This document shows, piece by piece, positions 1-9,346 of a stretch of DNA of 64,000 nt. Under the pieces are notes generated by a model. The model was not told where the DNA came from, ran no database searches, and saw only the letters and a list, made by a program, of their open reading frames with translations. A program made the position numbers and the translations under genes. The DNA comes from Neobacillus ginsengisoli. GTDB taxonomy: Bacteria; Bacillota; Bacilli; Bacillales_B; DSM-18226. Location of the stretch: positions 248,001 through 312,000 of the forward strand of contig NZ_JAUSTW010000001.1 of NCBI RefSeq assembly GCF_030813055.1, given 5' to 3'. How positions within the stretch are numbered: the first letter of the stretch is position 1; every line of letters starts with the position of its first letter.

Positions 1-141
1 GTTCAAAAAGAACAATATTTCCGCTTTCCGCTAAATTTTACTATGTTTTTCGTTGTCTCTATTGTGAGCGGTGTCATTTACTATTCACTTGGCGGCCATA
101 CCGGCAACAAGGGGCAAAACGTGCCGGACGGAATCGGGTAG
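1..141 (+). CDS. C-terminal end of an unknown membrane protein (partial)
   Basis: An open frame runs in from the left window edge and stops at TAG, giving 46 residues. It has one hydrophobic stretch (about residues 13-30) followed by a short glycine- and asparagine-rich polar tail. I do not recognise the family. In B. subtilis the gene before comC is folC, and this tail does not look like folylpolyglutamate synthase, so the neighbourhood differs there. Because only the last residues are visible, it could also be an out-of-frame reading. A hairpin with a T-run follows about 30 bases downstream, which supports a real gene end here. Confidence 0.4.
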   Translation, partial: VQKEQYFRFPLNFTMFFVVSIVSGVIYYSLGGHTGNKGQNVPDGIG

Positions 142-165
142 CGGAGTATTCATCGTGTTAAAAAA

Positions 166-224
166 ATAAAAAAGCTGACTAAAAGCACATTAAAAAACGG
201 ACCTTTAAAGTCAGCTTTTTTTAT
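166..224. terminator. Rho-independent terminator, probably bidirectional
   Basis: The arm AAAAAGCTGACT is complementary to AGTCAGCTTTTTTT, separated by a loop of about 28 bases that itself could fold weakly. An A-run on one side and a T-run on the other suit termination in both directions: of the left-edge gene on the plus strand and of the decayed minus-strand gene at 233-619. Confidence 0.6.
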
Positions 225-232
225 AATTTTAA

Positions 233-619
233 TTAATTATCATATTTCACTACTGGAGCATGTTTTTCATCCCAATCCAAAAATTGATCAGACACATCGA
301 TTGTTTTATCCCCATCTATTATCCCTTATTCATTACTTGATCAAAAGTAACTCCATTATCAAATTCTAAATTAGAATTTGAAATTGACGATGGTCTTGTA
401 ACAGAAACTCTCACACTGAATTGACAATTTTTTGTGAATTCTATTTGACCATTATTATTTTTTATTTGCATCCCTAATGCCGAACTTGAGCAAATTGGAA
501 GACCTGTTGGTTTTGTGATTATTGTCGAATAGTCATAATTTGTGTTGAGATGGATTTTACTACGTTTGATAATGCTGTACCCCTATCTCAGCTACATCTT
601 TCTTCGGACGATAGTGACT
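233..619 (-). pseudogene. Frameshifted remnant of an unknown protein gene
   Basis: Reading the minus strand gives protein-like sequence broken over three frames. The first piece ends in DVAEIG near 583. A one-base shift continues into YSIIKRSKIHLNTNYD and a further 60 or so residues. Near 309-334 a stop interrupts after FDQVMNKG, and another frame carries on as IDGDKTIDVSDQFLDWDEK to a stop at 233. The three pieces join naturally, so this looks like one gene with two frameshifts and no intact start. I do not recognise the family. Sequencing error is an alternative to genuine decay. The window holds no other copy. Confidence 0.5.
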
Positions 620-871
620 TCAATTATGGTTCCAATGATCGATATGTTTAACCAATTTCAGCAACATAATAAATAATTGACAAATAATTCAAAAAGATGA
701 AGAAAAATGGCAAAAAATACAAAAATTTTCTTTTCTTCCACTTGGCATTTACCATATAATACAGAGGTATATATACATAGGTTAATAGAACTATTAATAA
801 TAGTGGAAATATGCTCGAAAAAGTTTTCCATAATATAATAGTAGTATAATGCACACGAGGAGGGGAATCCA

Positions 872-1627
872 ATGATAATAATGTTACTATTTTTATATGG
901 TCTTCTCCTTGGTTCTTTCTTTAACGTAGTTGGCTTTCGTGTTCCGTTGAAACAGTCAATTATTTTCCCACGGTCAGCTTGTCCAACCTGCGGGCATCAG
1001 TTAAAAGCGCATGAACTCATCCCGGTGGTTTCATACCTAATCCAGGGTGGAAAATGCCGCGGTTGTAAGTCGCGGATTTCTCCTATTTATCCGATAATGG
1101 AATTGATTACTGGTATCCTTTTCATGACAACTCCATTGGTAGTTGGATGGTCTGGAGAACTAGTGGTTGCCTTGTCCCTCATTTCAATGTTTATGATTAT
1201 TGTTGTTTCAGATATCCACTATATGATAATCCCTGATAAAATATTAATCTGGTTTGCTGGGATTTTTTTATTGGAACGAAACATATGGCCGTTAACACCT
1301 TGGTGGGGTAGCATTTTAGGAGCGGCAGTCGGATTTTTTCTCCTCTTTGTCATTGCTTTTGTTAGCAAAGGCGGGATGGGTGGCGGTGATGTAAAGCTGT
1401 ACGCGCTGCTGGGACTAGTGTTAGGTTTTAAATTGGTCTTACTTTCATTCTTTCTGTCGATATTATACGGTGCTGTTATTGGTGGATTAGCTCTTCTGTT
1501 TAAACTAGTTAAAAGACGCCAGCCCATACCGTTTGGGCCGTTTATTGCTGCAGGAACACTTACAGCATATTACTGGGGATCTGAAATAATTGATTTATAT
1601 TTACGTTTTCTTAATCACAGCTTTTAG
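872..1627 (+). CDS. comC: Prepilin peptidase ComC (type IV leader peptidase)
   Basis: This membrane aspartyl protease cleaves and N-methylates the leader of the ComG pseudopilins needed for DNA uptake. The 251-residue product has the family layout: an N-terminal membrane helix with GSFFNVV, two CxxC pairs at residues 37-40 and 62-65 that bind zinc in this family, and the two catalytic aspartates, D114 (in SDIHYMIIPD) and D173 (in GGGD). About six to eight further membrane helices follow. The start at ATG 872 has a GAGGAGGGG ribosome site seven bases upstream. The gene stands alone here between two decayed genes, whereas in B. subtilis folC precedes it. Confidence 0.93.
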   Translation: MIIMLLFLYGLLLGSFFNVVGFRVPLKQSIIFPRSACPTCGHQLKAHELIPVVSYLIQGGKCRGCKSRISPIYPIMELITGILFMTTPLVVGWSGELVVALSLISMFMIIVVSDIHYMIIPDKILIWFAGIFLLERNIWPLTPWWGSILGAAVGFFLLFVIAFVSKGGMGGGDVKLYALLGLVLGFKLVLLSFFLSILYGAVIGGLALLFKLVKRRQPIPFGPFIAAGTLTAYYWGSEIIDLYLRFLNHSF

Positions 1628-1641
1628 TTAAGGGGTTTTTA

Positions 1642-1814
1642 TATAGATTTTTCCCTATTACACCCAAGGATCGAAGGATAAATCTGGTGCTTAATGACCA
1701 ATCGATTCGTTTTGTCGAATTGAAGCAAGCGAATCCCCCAACGGCATTCAGATGGAACAAGCGCTTTCTTCCACCTGGAATTATAAAAGCTGGTTCAACT
1801 GCTCAACCTTGAAA
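1642..1814 (+). pseudogene. Truncated pilM-like pilus assembly remnant
   Basis: Just after comC an open frame without a clear start reads PKDRRINLVLNDQSIRFVEL, then a segment ending RFLPPGIIK, then stops at TGA 1812. This pattern resembles the N-terminus of PilM, the actin-like cytoplasmic protein of type IV pilus systems, whose gene follows comC in some Bacillaceae (recalled, not searched). The rest of the expected 300-odd residues is missing. The frame ends just before a perfect 25-bp inverted repeat. I read it as the stub of a lost pilMNO-type operon. Confidence 0.55.
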
Positions 1815-1820
1815 AAGTAT

Positions 1821-1877
1821 CTCAATCTCCAAATTGGCTGTCAAGGAAAGCACTTGACAGCCAATTTGGAGATTGAG
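1821..1877. repeat. Perfect 25-bp inverted repeat with 7-base loop
   Basis: Positions 1821-1845 and 1853-1877 are exact reverse complements, separated by GAAAGCA. The arms start CTCAATCTCCAAATTGG. No T-run follows, so it does not look like an ordinary terminator. It lies directly after the broken pilM-like frame. Confidence 0.85.
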
Positions 1878-2110
1878 GAGCAGTGAGTAAGCTGAGAAGG
1901 AGATCCCCTAGCCTTGAAAAAGGCTGAACCCAAACTAATAAGCAAAGAAGCCGAAAAACGCTTCTCTTCTTAGAGGTGCCCAAAAACCGAAACCAAGATC
2001 AATTTGTGTAGGGAGCATTGACAGTTTCGTTCATATCAGTACATTTGACGACACTACAAAACAAAACTAGGAATCTGCCGAAGGAACAATTAATTTGGCG
2101 AAATCATTCG
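1878..2110. other. Non-coding stretch with possible gene debris
   Basis: Together with the pilM stub and the inverted repeat this fills the gap between comC and spoIIB. Short protein-like frames occur, for example one reading LKKAEPKLISKEAEK near 1910-1960, but all are broken by stops and none has a convincing start. I see no RNA gene or known motif. It is probably leftover sequence from the lost pilus genes. Confidence 0.3.
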
Positions 2111-2147
2111 ATAACAAGACGACAAAAGTCTTGTTATTTTTTTTTTT
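2111..2147 (+). terminator. Rho-independent terminator before spoIIB
   Basis: The perfect 10-bp stem ATAACAAGAC / GTCTTGTTAT has a 7-base loop and is followed by ten T residues. It insulates spoIIB from transcription coming from the comC side. Confidence 0.85.
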
Positions 2148-2201
2148 CGTTATGTTAGGATAAAACCAATTAGCCGTCGGAAGAGAAAGGAGTACGTAAA
2201 T

Positions 2202-3293
2202 TTGGACAAGCCTAAAAACGGCAATACGATCACAATTAAATTAAATGGTGAAAAACAGTCTGTCTTAGAAGAGTCTAAGGAAAAGGACCCGGGAACGGCC
2301 GGCATTCCATATCCAACTGTGATAATAGATTCCGACTCTTTAGAACAGGAAGGATTTTTAGAATCAGCAGCTGCAAAGGAATCTGTTGATGAAAGCTTTG
2401 ACTGGATCATACCCGAATCATCCGAAAATGATATAGAGGAATTTAAAATTGTTAGCAGCGAAAGCCAGAAATCTTCTAAGAAGAGTAAAGTTAACATAAC
2501 TTCTTTTTCTACGAAATCATTAAAGAACAATGGTAGTGCATTTAAATCAAGTGTTTTTTCGGTGATTTTTGCTATTATACTCGGAATTGGGTTTGGCTTT
2601 CTGATGCTAAAGCTTGTCATTAATGGTCACAGCACAAAAACAGCTACAACCACCGTTCCTAATGTGGCAGTACAAGCGAATACAGAAAATAATAATACAG
2701 TTAATACGGAGACCAACTCCGGCGCTAAAACCATAAAACCGATGACCTTCTTTGTCGTGCAGGGAGGAGTTTTTTCTTCAAAGGATGCCGCAAAAGGAAC
2801 CTCAGATCAAATGACCGGACAAGGTATCCCTGCTGAAACCATAGGCATGGCCGGCAAGCAATACTTGTTTTTAGGTGTTGCTGAGACCATTGATGCTGCT
2901 AAACAACTGGTTAGTTATTATAAAGATAAAGGATTGGTCGATGACCCATTTGCAAAAACATTAACATCGAAAGAGAAAACAGTATCCAATCTTACTGATG
3001 CGGAGAAAAGCTTTTTAGAAGCATCCCTTGATGTTTATCAAGATCTTTCAAAAGTAACAGCCGGTGCAATCCTATCGAAAAAGATAGCCGGAGATTCTCT
3101 CAAAAGTGCCGAGGATCAGCTTGGTAAAATCGATAGCAAGAAAATTAAGAATACCAATGTAAAAAGCATTAAAAACGATTTGACATCTGCCTTGGATAAG
3201 GTAAAAGAATATCAAAAATCGAAGAGTACTAAAAACCTGGAAGAAGCACAGCAGAAACTATTAAACTTCCTTTCCTCCTATTATTCATTATAA
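2202..3293 (+). CDS. spoIIB: Stage II sporulation protein B (SpoIIB), SPOR-domain membrane protein
   Basis: SpoIIB helps septal peptidoglycan thinning during engulfment and localises to the sporulation septum. The 363-residue product has a charged cytoplasmic N-terminus, one membrane helix at about residues 117-140, a threonine- and asparagine-rich linker, and a SPOR-like peptidoglycan-binding domain from about residue 181 (FFVVQGGVFSSKDAAK). The tail is lysine-rich and helical. The start is TTG 2202, with AAAGGAG ten bases upstream. Its position between comC and maf matches the B. subtilis order. B. subtilis SpoIIB is slightly shorter (about 332 residues). Confidence 0.85.
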   Translation: MDKPKNGNTITIKLNGEKQSVLEESKEKDPGTAGIPYPTVIIDSDSLEQEGFLESAAAKESVDESFDWIIPESSENDIEEFKIVSSESQKSSKKSKVNITSFSTKSLKNNGSAFKSSVFSVIFAIILGIGFGFLMLKLVINGHSTKTATTTVPNVAVQANTENNNTVNTETNSGAKTIKPMTFFVVQGGVFSSKDAAKGTSDQMTGQGIPAETIGMAGKQYLFLGVAETIDAAKQLVSYYKDKGLVDDPFAKTLTSKEKTVSNLTDAEKSFLEASLDVYQDLSKVTAGAILSKKIAGDSLKSAEDQLGKIDSKKIKNTNVKSIKNDLTSALDKVKEYQKSKSTKNLEEAQQKLLNFLSSYYSL

Positions 3294-3351
3294 AAGTTTG
3301 CGACAAAAAGAAACATCATTCGATATTTTCTGGGAAATACAAAACTAATCA

Positions 3352-3384
3352 GGCCTGCCCGAAAAATTGGGAGGCTTTTTATTT
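3352..3384 (+). terminator. Terminator after spoIIB
   Basis: GCCTGCCC and GGGAGGC pair with one bulged base around an A-rich loop, followed by TTTTTATTTA. Confidence 0.6.
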
Positions 3385-3466
3385 ATGATCGTAAATTAAT
3401 TTCTTGTAATAAAACAGAACTTTAGAATAATTTGTCCTATTTAATCAAACTTTAATTATATAAAAA

Positions 3467-3495
3467 TTGTTTGAATCGACAATTTCTGATACGAT
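3467..3495 (+). promoter_or_regulatory. Candidate sigma-A promoter for maf-radC
   Basis: TTGTTT, a 17-base spacer and TACGAT lie about 45 bases upstream of the maf start. The match to consensus is moderate. Confidence 0.4.
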
Positions 3496-3540
3496 TATCA
3501 TGTATCTCCCTAATGAATAGCAAAAAGGTAAGGTGATTAA

Positions 3541-4113
3541 ATGCAGAACCTCATTTTAGCCTCTTCTTCTCCGCGGCGAAAAGAACTTCTAGAAAACCTC
3601 CGTCTAACATTCGAGATTTCAAGCAGTGAAGTAGATGAAAGCTTTGACCTGGGTCTTTCACCTGAGGAAGTTGTTATGGAGCTTGCAAATCGCAAAGCTC
3701 AGGTTGTATTTCAGAAAAATCCGCAAGCATTTGTGATTGGAGCTGACACCATTGTTGTTGCGAATGGTCAAATCTTAGGAAAGCCAACGAATGAGGCAGA
3801 CGCCATTGGCATGCTAAAAATGCTGTCAGGAACAAAGCATGATGTTTATACCGGTGTTTCTATTTTGTCGGAAACGGGTTCTACCTGTTTTTACGAAAAG
3901 ACTGAAGTTTGGTTTTGGGAGTTAACGGACCAAGACATAAGAGCCTATGTGAAAAGCGGTGAATCTCTTGATAAGGCAGGTTCATATGGAATTCAACAGC
4001 TCGGAAGCATGCTTGTCAAGAAAATAAATGGAGATTATTTTGCAGTTGTCGGTCTGCCCGTTGCAAGGACGGTGCGGGAATTAAAAAAGGCAGGTTACCA
4101 ATTGCCGTATTAG
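3541..4113 (+). CDS. maf: Maf family nucleotide pyrophosphatase
   Basis: Maf proteins hydrolyse non-canonical or pyrimidine nucleoside triphosphates (dTTP and UTP type) to monophosphates, and overexpression blocks septation in B. subtilis. The 190-residue protein carries the family signature SSSPRRKELL at residues 8-17, the acidic base D69 within GADT, and the GKP motif at 80-82. The start at ATG 3541 has AAGGTGA upstream. It sits 45 bases before radC, and the two are probably cotranscribed. Confidence 0.93.
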   Translation: MQNLILASSSPRRKELLENLRLTFEISSSEVDESFDLGLSPEEVVMELANRKAQVVFQKNPQAFVIGADTIVVANGQILGKPTNEADAIGMLKMLSGTKHDVYTGVSILSETGSTCFYEKTEVWFWELTDQDIRAYVKSGESLDKAGSYGIQQLGSMLVKKINGDYFAVVGLPVARTVRELKKAGYQLPY

Positions 4114-4158
4114 GCTCTTTCGCTGTTCATTAACTCCCGATTTAAGGGAGGAAAGAGA

Positions 4159-4848
4159 ATGTCCGCAAATACATTAATGATCCGTGATTTTCCTCAAGAC
4201 GAACGCCCTAGAGAGCGATTTATTCAACATGGTCCCCAGAGCTTATCGAATCATGAACTTATTGCAATCCTGCTTCGTACAGGGACAAAAGAAGAATCTG
4301 TGCTTCAATTATCTAATCGCTTACTGACTCATTTTGAAGGACTACGTCTTTTAAAAGCGGCTACTTTAGAAGAAATTACTACCATTAAAGGGATAGGTTC
4401 AGCTAAAGCAATCCAAATCCTGGCAGCTGTTGAAATAGGGAGAAGGATTGCCAATTTAAATTATAATGATCGGTATGTGATCCGTTCCCCGGAAGACGGA
4501 GCCAAATATGTAATGAACGATATGAGATTTTTGTCTCAAGAGCATTTTGTTTGCTTGTATTTAAACACCAAAAATCAAGTGATCCACAAACAAACTGTTT
4601 TTATTGGCAGTTTAAATGCTTCCATCGTACATCCGCGTGAGGTCTATCGCGAAGCATTAAAAAGATCTGCTGCATCTATCATCGCTATCCATAACCACCC
4701 CAGCGGCGATCCGGCGCCATCCCGCGAGGATATCGAAGTAACTAAGAGGCTGGTGGAATGCGGGAAAATAATTGGGATTGATCTACTCGATCATTTGATT
4801 ATTGGTGAAAATAAATTTGTTAGTTTGAAGGAAAAAGGATATTTATAG
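4159..4848 (+). CDS. radC: RadC family JAB/MPN-domain protein
   Basis: The 229-residue protein has an N-terminal helix-hairpin-helix-like segment (TIKGIGSAKA, residues 75-84) and a C-terminal JAMM metalloprotease-like domain. Its metal ligands are visible as H178 and H180 (HNHPSGDPAPS), with S188 and D191. RadC was named for DNA repair, but its biochemical activity is not settled. The start at ATG 4159 follows GGGAGGAAAG. Between maf and mreB is the usual place for this gene in Bacilli. Confidence 0.92.
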   Translation: MSANTLMIRDFPQDERPRERFIQHGPQSLSNHELIAILLRTGTKEESVLQLSNRLLTHFEGLRLLKAATLEEITTIKGIGSAKAIQILAAVEIGRRIANLNYNDRYVIRSPEDGAKYVMNDMRFLSQEHFVCLYLNTKNQVIHKQTVFIGSLNASIVHPREVYREALKRSAASIIAIHNHPSGDPAPSREDIEVTKRLVECGKIIGIDLLDHLIIGENKFVSLKEKGYL

Positions 4849-4862
4849 CACTATGTTTTTAT

Positions 4863-4891
4863 TTGACGTTAGGATATAATATTGGTTATGA
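4863..4891 (+). promoter_or_regulatory. Weak candidate promoter for mreBCD
   Basis: TTGACG, 17 bases and TTATGA lie about 115 bases upstream of mreB. The -35 is good but the -10 is poor. Confidence 0.25.
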
Positions 4892-4929
4892 TTTTTTAGG
4901 ATTGCTATCGAATTTACTAGTTAAAATAG

Positions 4930-6033
<1,104 letters not shown>

Positions 6034-6120
6034 ATTTTATTGTGGAATTGCCTTAACTGGACAGTAATCGAAGTTCAACCATTATCATTCTTATCAAAGA
6101 AAAAATAGAGGTGTATAATC

Positions 6121-7002
6121 ATGCCACAGTTCTTATTGAATAAACGACTGATTATCTTGCTTGTCAGCATTATTGTTCTCGTGGCATTGATTGGGTTTTC
6201 TTTAAGGGAGAGAAGTAAACTATCCTGGCCGGAGCAGTTTGTAAAAGACACAACCGGCTGGGTTCAATCCCTGGTATCAAAGCCTGCCCATTTAGTTGCA
6301 GGTTTTTTTGGAAGTCTCCAGGATATACAAAATACATATCAAGAGAATAAAGAATTAAAATCACGTATCGAAAATCTTGTCAGCCTTGAGGCTCAGGTTC
6401 AATCGCTAAAAAAAGATAATAAAGATCTTCGTGATATTCTTGGTGAAAAAAAGACACTGGCAGACTCTAAACCATTACCGGCTACTGTTATTGGCAGAAA
6501 CCCTGATCGTTGGCATGAAATGATTATTATCGACAAAGGTAAAATAAATGGCATTAAACAAAATATGGCTGTTGTAACGGCAAATGGCCTTATTGGTAAA
6601 GTAAAAAGTGTGAATCAATTCAGTTCGACAGTTCAATTATTGAGTTCAATGGATCCGAAAAATCGAATTTCTGCAGTTATTCAAGGCGATACCAATGTAT
6701 ACGGCCTAATAGAGGGCTATAATAGTGATAAAAATGAGCTACAAATAAAGGCTATACCATCCAGTGCTAAAATTCAAAAAGGACAAACGGTAATTACCTC
6801 GGGATTAGGAGGTTTCTTCCCCAGCGGTCTCTTGATTGGAAAAGTAGTCGATGTGAAGCCCGACCAATACGGTTTAAATCAGACAGCACTCGTTAAACCG
6901 GGAGCAGACTTTTATGATATTCAAAATGTTATGGTGATCCAAAGAAATATGATGCAGCCGAATACGAGTGCTCTTAGTGATAGTCAGGGGGCAGGAATGT
7001 GA
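6121..7002 (+). CDS. mreC: Rod-shape protein MreC
   Basis: MreC is a bitopic membrane protein linking MreB filaments to cell-wall synthases. The 293-residue product has one N-terminal membrane helix (about residues 9-27), a coiled coil (about 70-105, rich in E, L and K) and two beta domains beyond residue 115, ending in a polar tail. The start at ATG 6121 has GAGGTG upstream. It overlaps mreD by four bases, typical of translational coupling. Confidence 0.95.
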   Translation: MPQFLLNKRLIILLVSIIVLVALIGFSLRERSKLSWPEQFVKDTTGWVQSLVSKPAHLVAGFFGSLQDIQNTYQENKELKSRIENLVSLEAQVQSLKKDNKDLRDILGEKKTLADSKPLPATVIGRNPDRWHEMIIIDKGKINGIKQNMAVVTANGLIGKVKSVNQFSSTVQLLSSMDPKNRISAVIQGDTNVYGLIEGYNSDKNELQIKAIPSSAKIQKGQTVITSGLGGFFPSGLLIGKVVDVKPDQYGLNQTALVKPGADFYDIQNVMVIQRNMMQPNTSALSDSQGAGM

Positions 7003-7511
7003 AAAAGTTCCTTCTTCCTCTTTTATTTTTGATACTTTTTCTTATGGAAAGTCTCTTTGCTCAGTATTTACCCGGTGAAATATTTGGAAGAACGTGTGTC
7101 CCGCATTTTCTTTTTATTGGCCTCCTCTTTTTAACAATATACGTTGGGAAGAAACAAGGAATTATCTATGGGTTTATCTTTGGAATTTTATTTGACATAG
7201 TTAATACAGAAATTCTCGGTATCTACATGTTTTTGTTCCCTTTCGTTGCCTATCTTGTTTCAAAATTCATGAATGTAATGCATGCAAATATCATCACTGT
7301 CTTTCTTTCTTCGCTAATTGGCATTGCATTGTTAGAAGTCGGCGTTTATGAAATGAATGTTTTAATCCATGTGACTGACATGGATTATATGACCTTTTTC
7401 AAAATGCGTTTCTATCCTACTCTGATATTTAATGCGGTATTTATCATCCTCGCAGGTTACCCTTTAAAAAGACAATTTGAAAAAATTGCTGCAGCATTAA
7501 GAGATGATTAA
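6999..7511 (+). CDS. mreD: Rod-shape protein MreD
   Basis: This 170-residue integral membrane protein has about five hydrophobic helices and is the third member of the Mre elongation complex. The start is GTG 6999 within the GTGA overlap with the mreC stop; an AGGGGGCAGG site lies within mreC. Family length and position agree. Confidence 0.93.
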   Translation: MKKFLLPLLFLILFLMESLFAQYLPGEIFGRTCVPHFLFIGLLFLTIYVGKKQGIIYGFIFGILFDIVNTEILGIYMFLFPFVAYLVSKFMNVMHANIITVFLSSLIGIALLEVGVYEMNVLIHVTDMDYMTFFKMRFYPTLIFNAVFIILAGYPLKRQFEKIAAALRDD

Positions 7512-7715
7512 TCTAGTTGTTTTTCTTTTAAAAAGAGGAGAATGAACGGAACGTGTCGAATTCTTTTAAGAAGGTGTCTAATTTTTTTCGGGATAAGTAT
7601 GAGGACATAGGGTTTATTTACTATCGTTGTGAAATTTGATGTGCAATTTTACCCATGGAATCATACTTGCGCCGAAAGTGATTCCGCTTTTCTTATTTTA
7701 GAGGTGAATATCTCC

Positions 7716-8396
7716 ATGAAAAAACGGCAAAATGTTACAATAAAGGGAACAAAGGATGGAATTGTCCTTCAACTTGATGATAGCTGTTCCTTTCAGGAAT
7801 TAAAAAAAGAACTAGATGAAAAACTATCCGCAAACTCAAGTACACAGGACGAGCGACATTTAACCCCTGTTAAAGTTGAAATAGGTAATCGGTTTTTGAA
7901 TGAGGAACAGAAAGAAGAATTAAAAGAACTGATTCGGCAAAAAAAGAATTTATTAGTTGATGATATTGAATCAAATGTGATGACGATAAAAGAGGCAGAA
8001 CGGCTAAAAGCAGAAGCTGAAGTTGTGACTGTCACCAGAATCATTCGTTCCGGACAAGTATTGGAAGTGCCCGGCGATTTGTTATTAATAGGAGATGTAA
8101 ATCCTGGTGGAACTGTAATGGCCGGTGGGAATATTTTTATTATGGGTACACTAAAAGGATTGGCTCATGCAGGATGCTACGGAAATGATGAAGCGGTTAT
8201 CGCTGCATCAAGCATGAAACCGTCACAGCTAAGAATCAGTGACTGTTTAAATCGGGCACCTGACACTGTTCCAAATAATGAAAAACGCGAAATGGAATGC
8301 GCATACATAGACGAAAATCGTCAAATTATTGTCGATAGATTGCAAGTTTTAATTCATTTAAGGCCTAATTTAACGAGATTAGAAGGGGGACATTAA
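7716..8396 (+). CDS. minC: Septum site-determining protein MinC
   Basis: MinC inhibits FtsZ ring assembly near the poles when bound to MinD. I chose ATG 7716 (226 residues, the B. subtilis length) because the product then begins [18 protein letters not shown] like other MinC proteins and GAGGTGA lies eight bases upstream; the frame is open back to 7629. The N-terminal SulA-like domain spans about residues 1-100. The C-terminal right-handed beta-helix ([19 protein letters not shown]) binds MinD. minD starts one base after the stop. Confidence 0.95.
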   Translation: MKKRQNVTIKGTKDGIVLQLDDSCSFQELKKELDEKLSANSSTQDERHLTPVKVEIGNRFLNEEQKEELKELIRQKKNLLVDDIESNVMTIKEAERLKAEAEVVTVTRIIRSGQVLEVPGDLLLIGDVNPGGTVMAGGNIFIMGTLKGLAHAGCYGNDEAVIAASSMKPSQLRISDCLNRAPDTVPNNEKREMECAYIDENRQIIVDRLQVLIHLRPNLTRLEGGH

Positions 8397-8397
8397 T

Positions 8398-9201
8398 GTG
8401 GGAGAAGCAATTGTAATAACATCCGGTAAGGGCGGCGTCGGCAAAACCACGACTTCCGCTAATATTGGTACAGCGTTGGCCCTTCAAGGAAAAAAAGTCT
8501 GCTTAGTGGATACAGATATTGGCCTTAGAAACCTGGATGTTGTCATGGGGCTTGAAAATAGAATTATCTATGATCTTGTTGATGTAGTTGAAAAAAGGTG
8601 TAAAGTCCATCAGGCATTGGTAAAGGATAAGCGGTTCGAGGATTTGTTGTACTTGCTCCCGGCTGCACAGACTGTGGATAAGTCTGCCGTTAAACCTGAG
8701 CAAATGAAGGAACTAATTGAAGATTTAAAACAAGACTATGATTATATTATAATAGATTGTCCTGCAGGAATTGAGCAGGGCTATAAAAACGCAGTGGCAG
8801 GAGCTGATAAAGCCATTGTCGTCACCACTCCTGAAGTTTCCGCCGTTCGTGATGCAGATCGTATTATAGGTTTACTTGAAAAAGAAAAAAATATGGAACC
8901 GCCGAGATTAATCATTAACCGAATCCGAAACCACATGATGAAAAACGGCGATATGCTGGAAATTGAAGAAATTACTCACCATTTATCCATCGAGTTGGTT
9001 GGAATTGTTGCTGACGACGAAGAAGTAATTCGGGCCTCTAATCACGGTGAACCTATTGCTTTGAATCCAAATAGCAAAGCGTCAATTGCTTATCGGAATA
9101 TTGCAAGAAGAATTCTCGGTGAATCAATTCCGCTTCAACCGCTTGAAGAAGCAAACCAAGGTGTTTTTACAAAAATTAAAAAGTTTTTTGGCGTTAAGTA
9201 A
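8398..9201 (+). CDS. minD: Septum site-determining ATPase MinD
   Basis: MinD is a membrane-associated ATPase that recruits MinC. The 267-residue protein has the deviant Walker A motif SGKGGVGKTT (residues 9-18), a DTDIGLRNLDVV switch region, a Walker B-like YIIIDCPAG, and the C-terminal amphipathic membrane helix (FTKIKKFFGVK). The start is GTG 8398, with AAGGGGG within the end of minC. In Bacillus it acts with DivIVA/MinJ rather than MinE; no minE is seen nearby. Confidence 0.96.
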   Translation: MGEAIVITSGKGGVGKTTTSANIGTALALQGKKVCLVDTDIGLRNLDVVMGLENRIIYDLVDVVEKRCKVHQALVKDKRFEDLLYLLPAAQTVDKSAVKPEQMKELIEDLKQDYDYIIIDCPAGIEQGYKNAVAGADKAIVVTTPEVSAVRDADRIIGLLEKEKNMEPPRLIINRIRNHMMKNGDMLEIEEITHHLSIELVGIVADDEEVIRASNHGEPIALNPNSKASIAYRNIARRILGESIPLQPLEEANQGVFTKIKKFFGVK

Positions 9202-9206
9202 TATCG

Positions 9207-9246
9207 GGTCTGTCCTCTATACCAGGGGATAGGCCTTTTATTTTTC
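9207..9246 (+). terminator. Terminator after minCD
   Basis: GGTCTGTCCTC pairs along its whole length (with G-U pairs) with GGGGATAGGCC around a 7-base loop, followed by TTTTATTTTT. Confidence 0.75.
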
Positions 9247-9285
9247 CAAAGATCACGGGGAGAAGAACCAACTTTTAAATGTAAA

Positions 9286-9315
9286 GTCATACTCTATAAG
9301 TTTTGCTCATAAACT
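9286..9315 (+). promoter_or_regulatory. Candidate sigma-E promoter for spoIVFA-spoIVFB
   Basis: GTCATAC, a 15-base spacer and CATAAACT resemble the mother-cell sigma-E pattern (-10 close to CATACAAT). It lies between the minCD terminator and spoIVFA, where an independent sporulation promoter is expected. Confidence 0.4.
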
Positions 9316-9346
9316 TGTACAAAAAGCGGGAAAAGGGTTGATGGGT

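Noticed and set aside
722..734. ComK-box-like AAAA-N5-TTTT upstream of comC
   Set aside because: One box is present, but I found no second box at the required spacing, and such a match is easy by chance in this AT-rich region.
648..872. 74-codon hydrophobic minus-strand frame ending near the decayed gene
   Set aside because: Its only start is a TTG created at the comC start codon with no ribosome site upstream. The hydrophobic sequence may come from AT-rich non-coding DNA. It could be the remains of a membrane protein, but I cannot support it as a gene.
7541..7635. Very short frames between mreD and minC (22 and 28 codons)
   Set aside because: Ribosome site spacing is poor for both and neither resembles a known protein; probably leader sequence of minC.
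7629..7715. N-terminal extension of MinC
   Set aside because: The added 29 residues do not match MinC proteins, and a good ribosome site lies just before ATG 7716.
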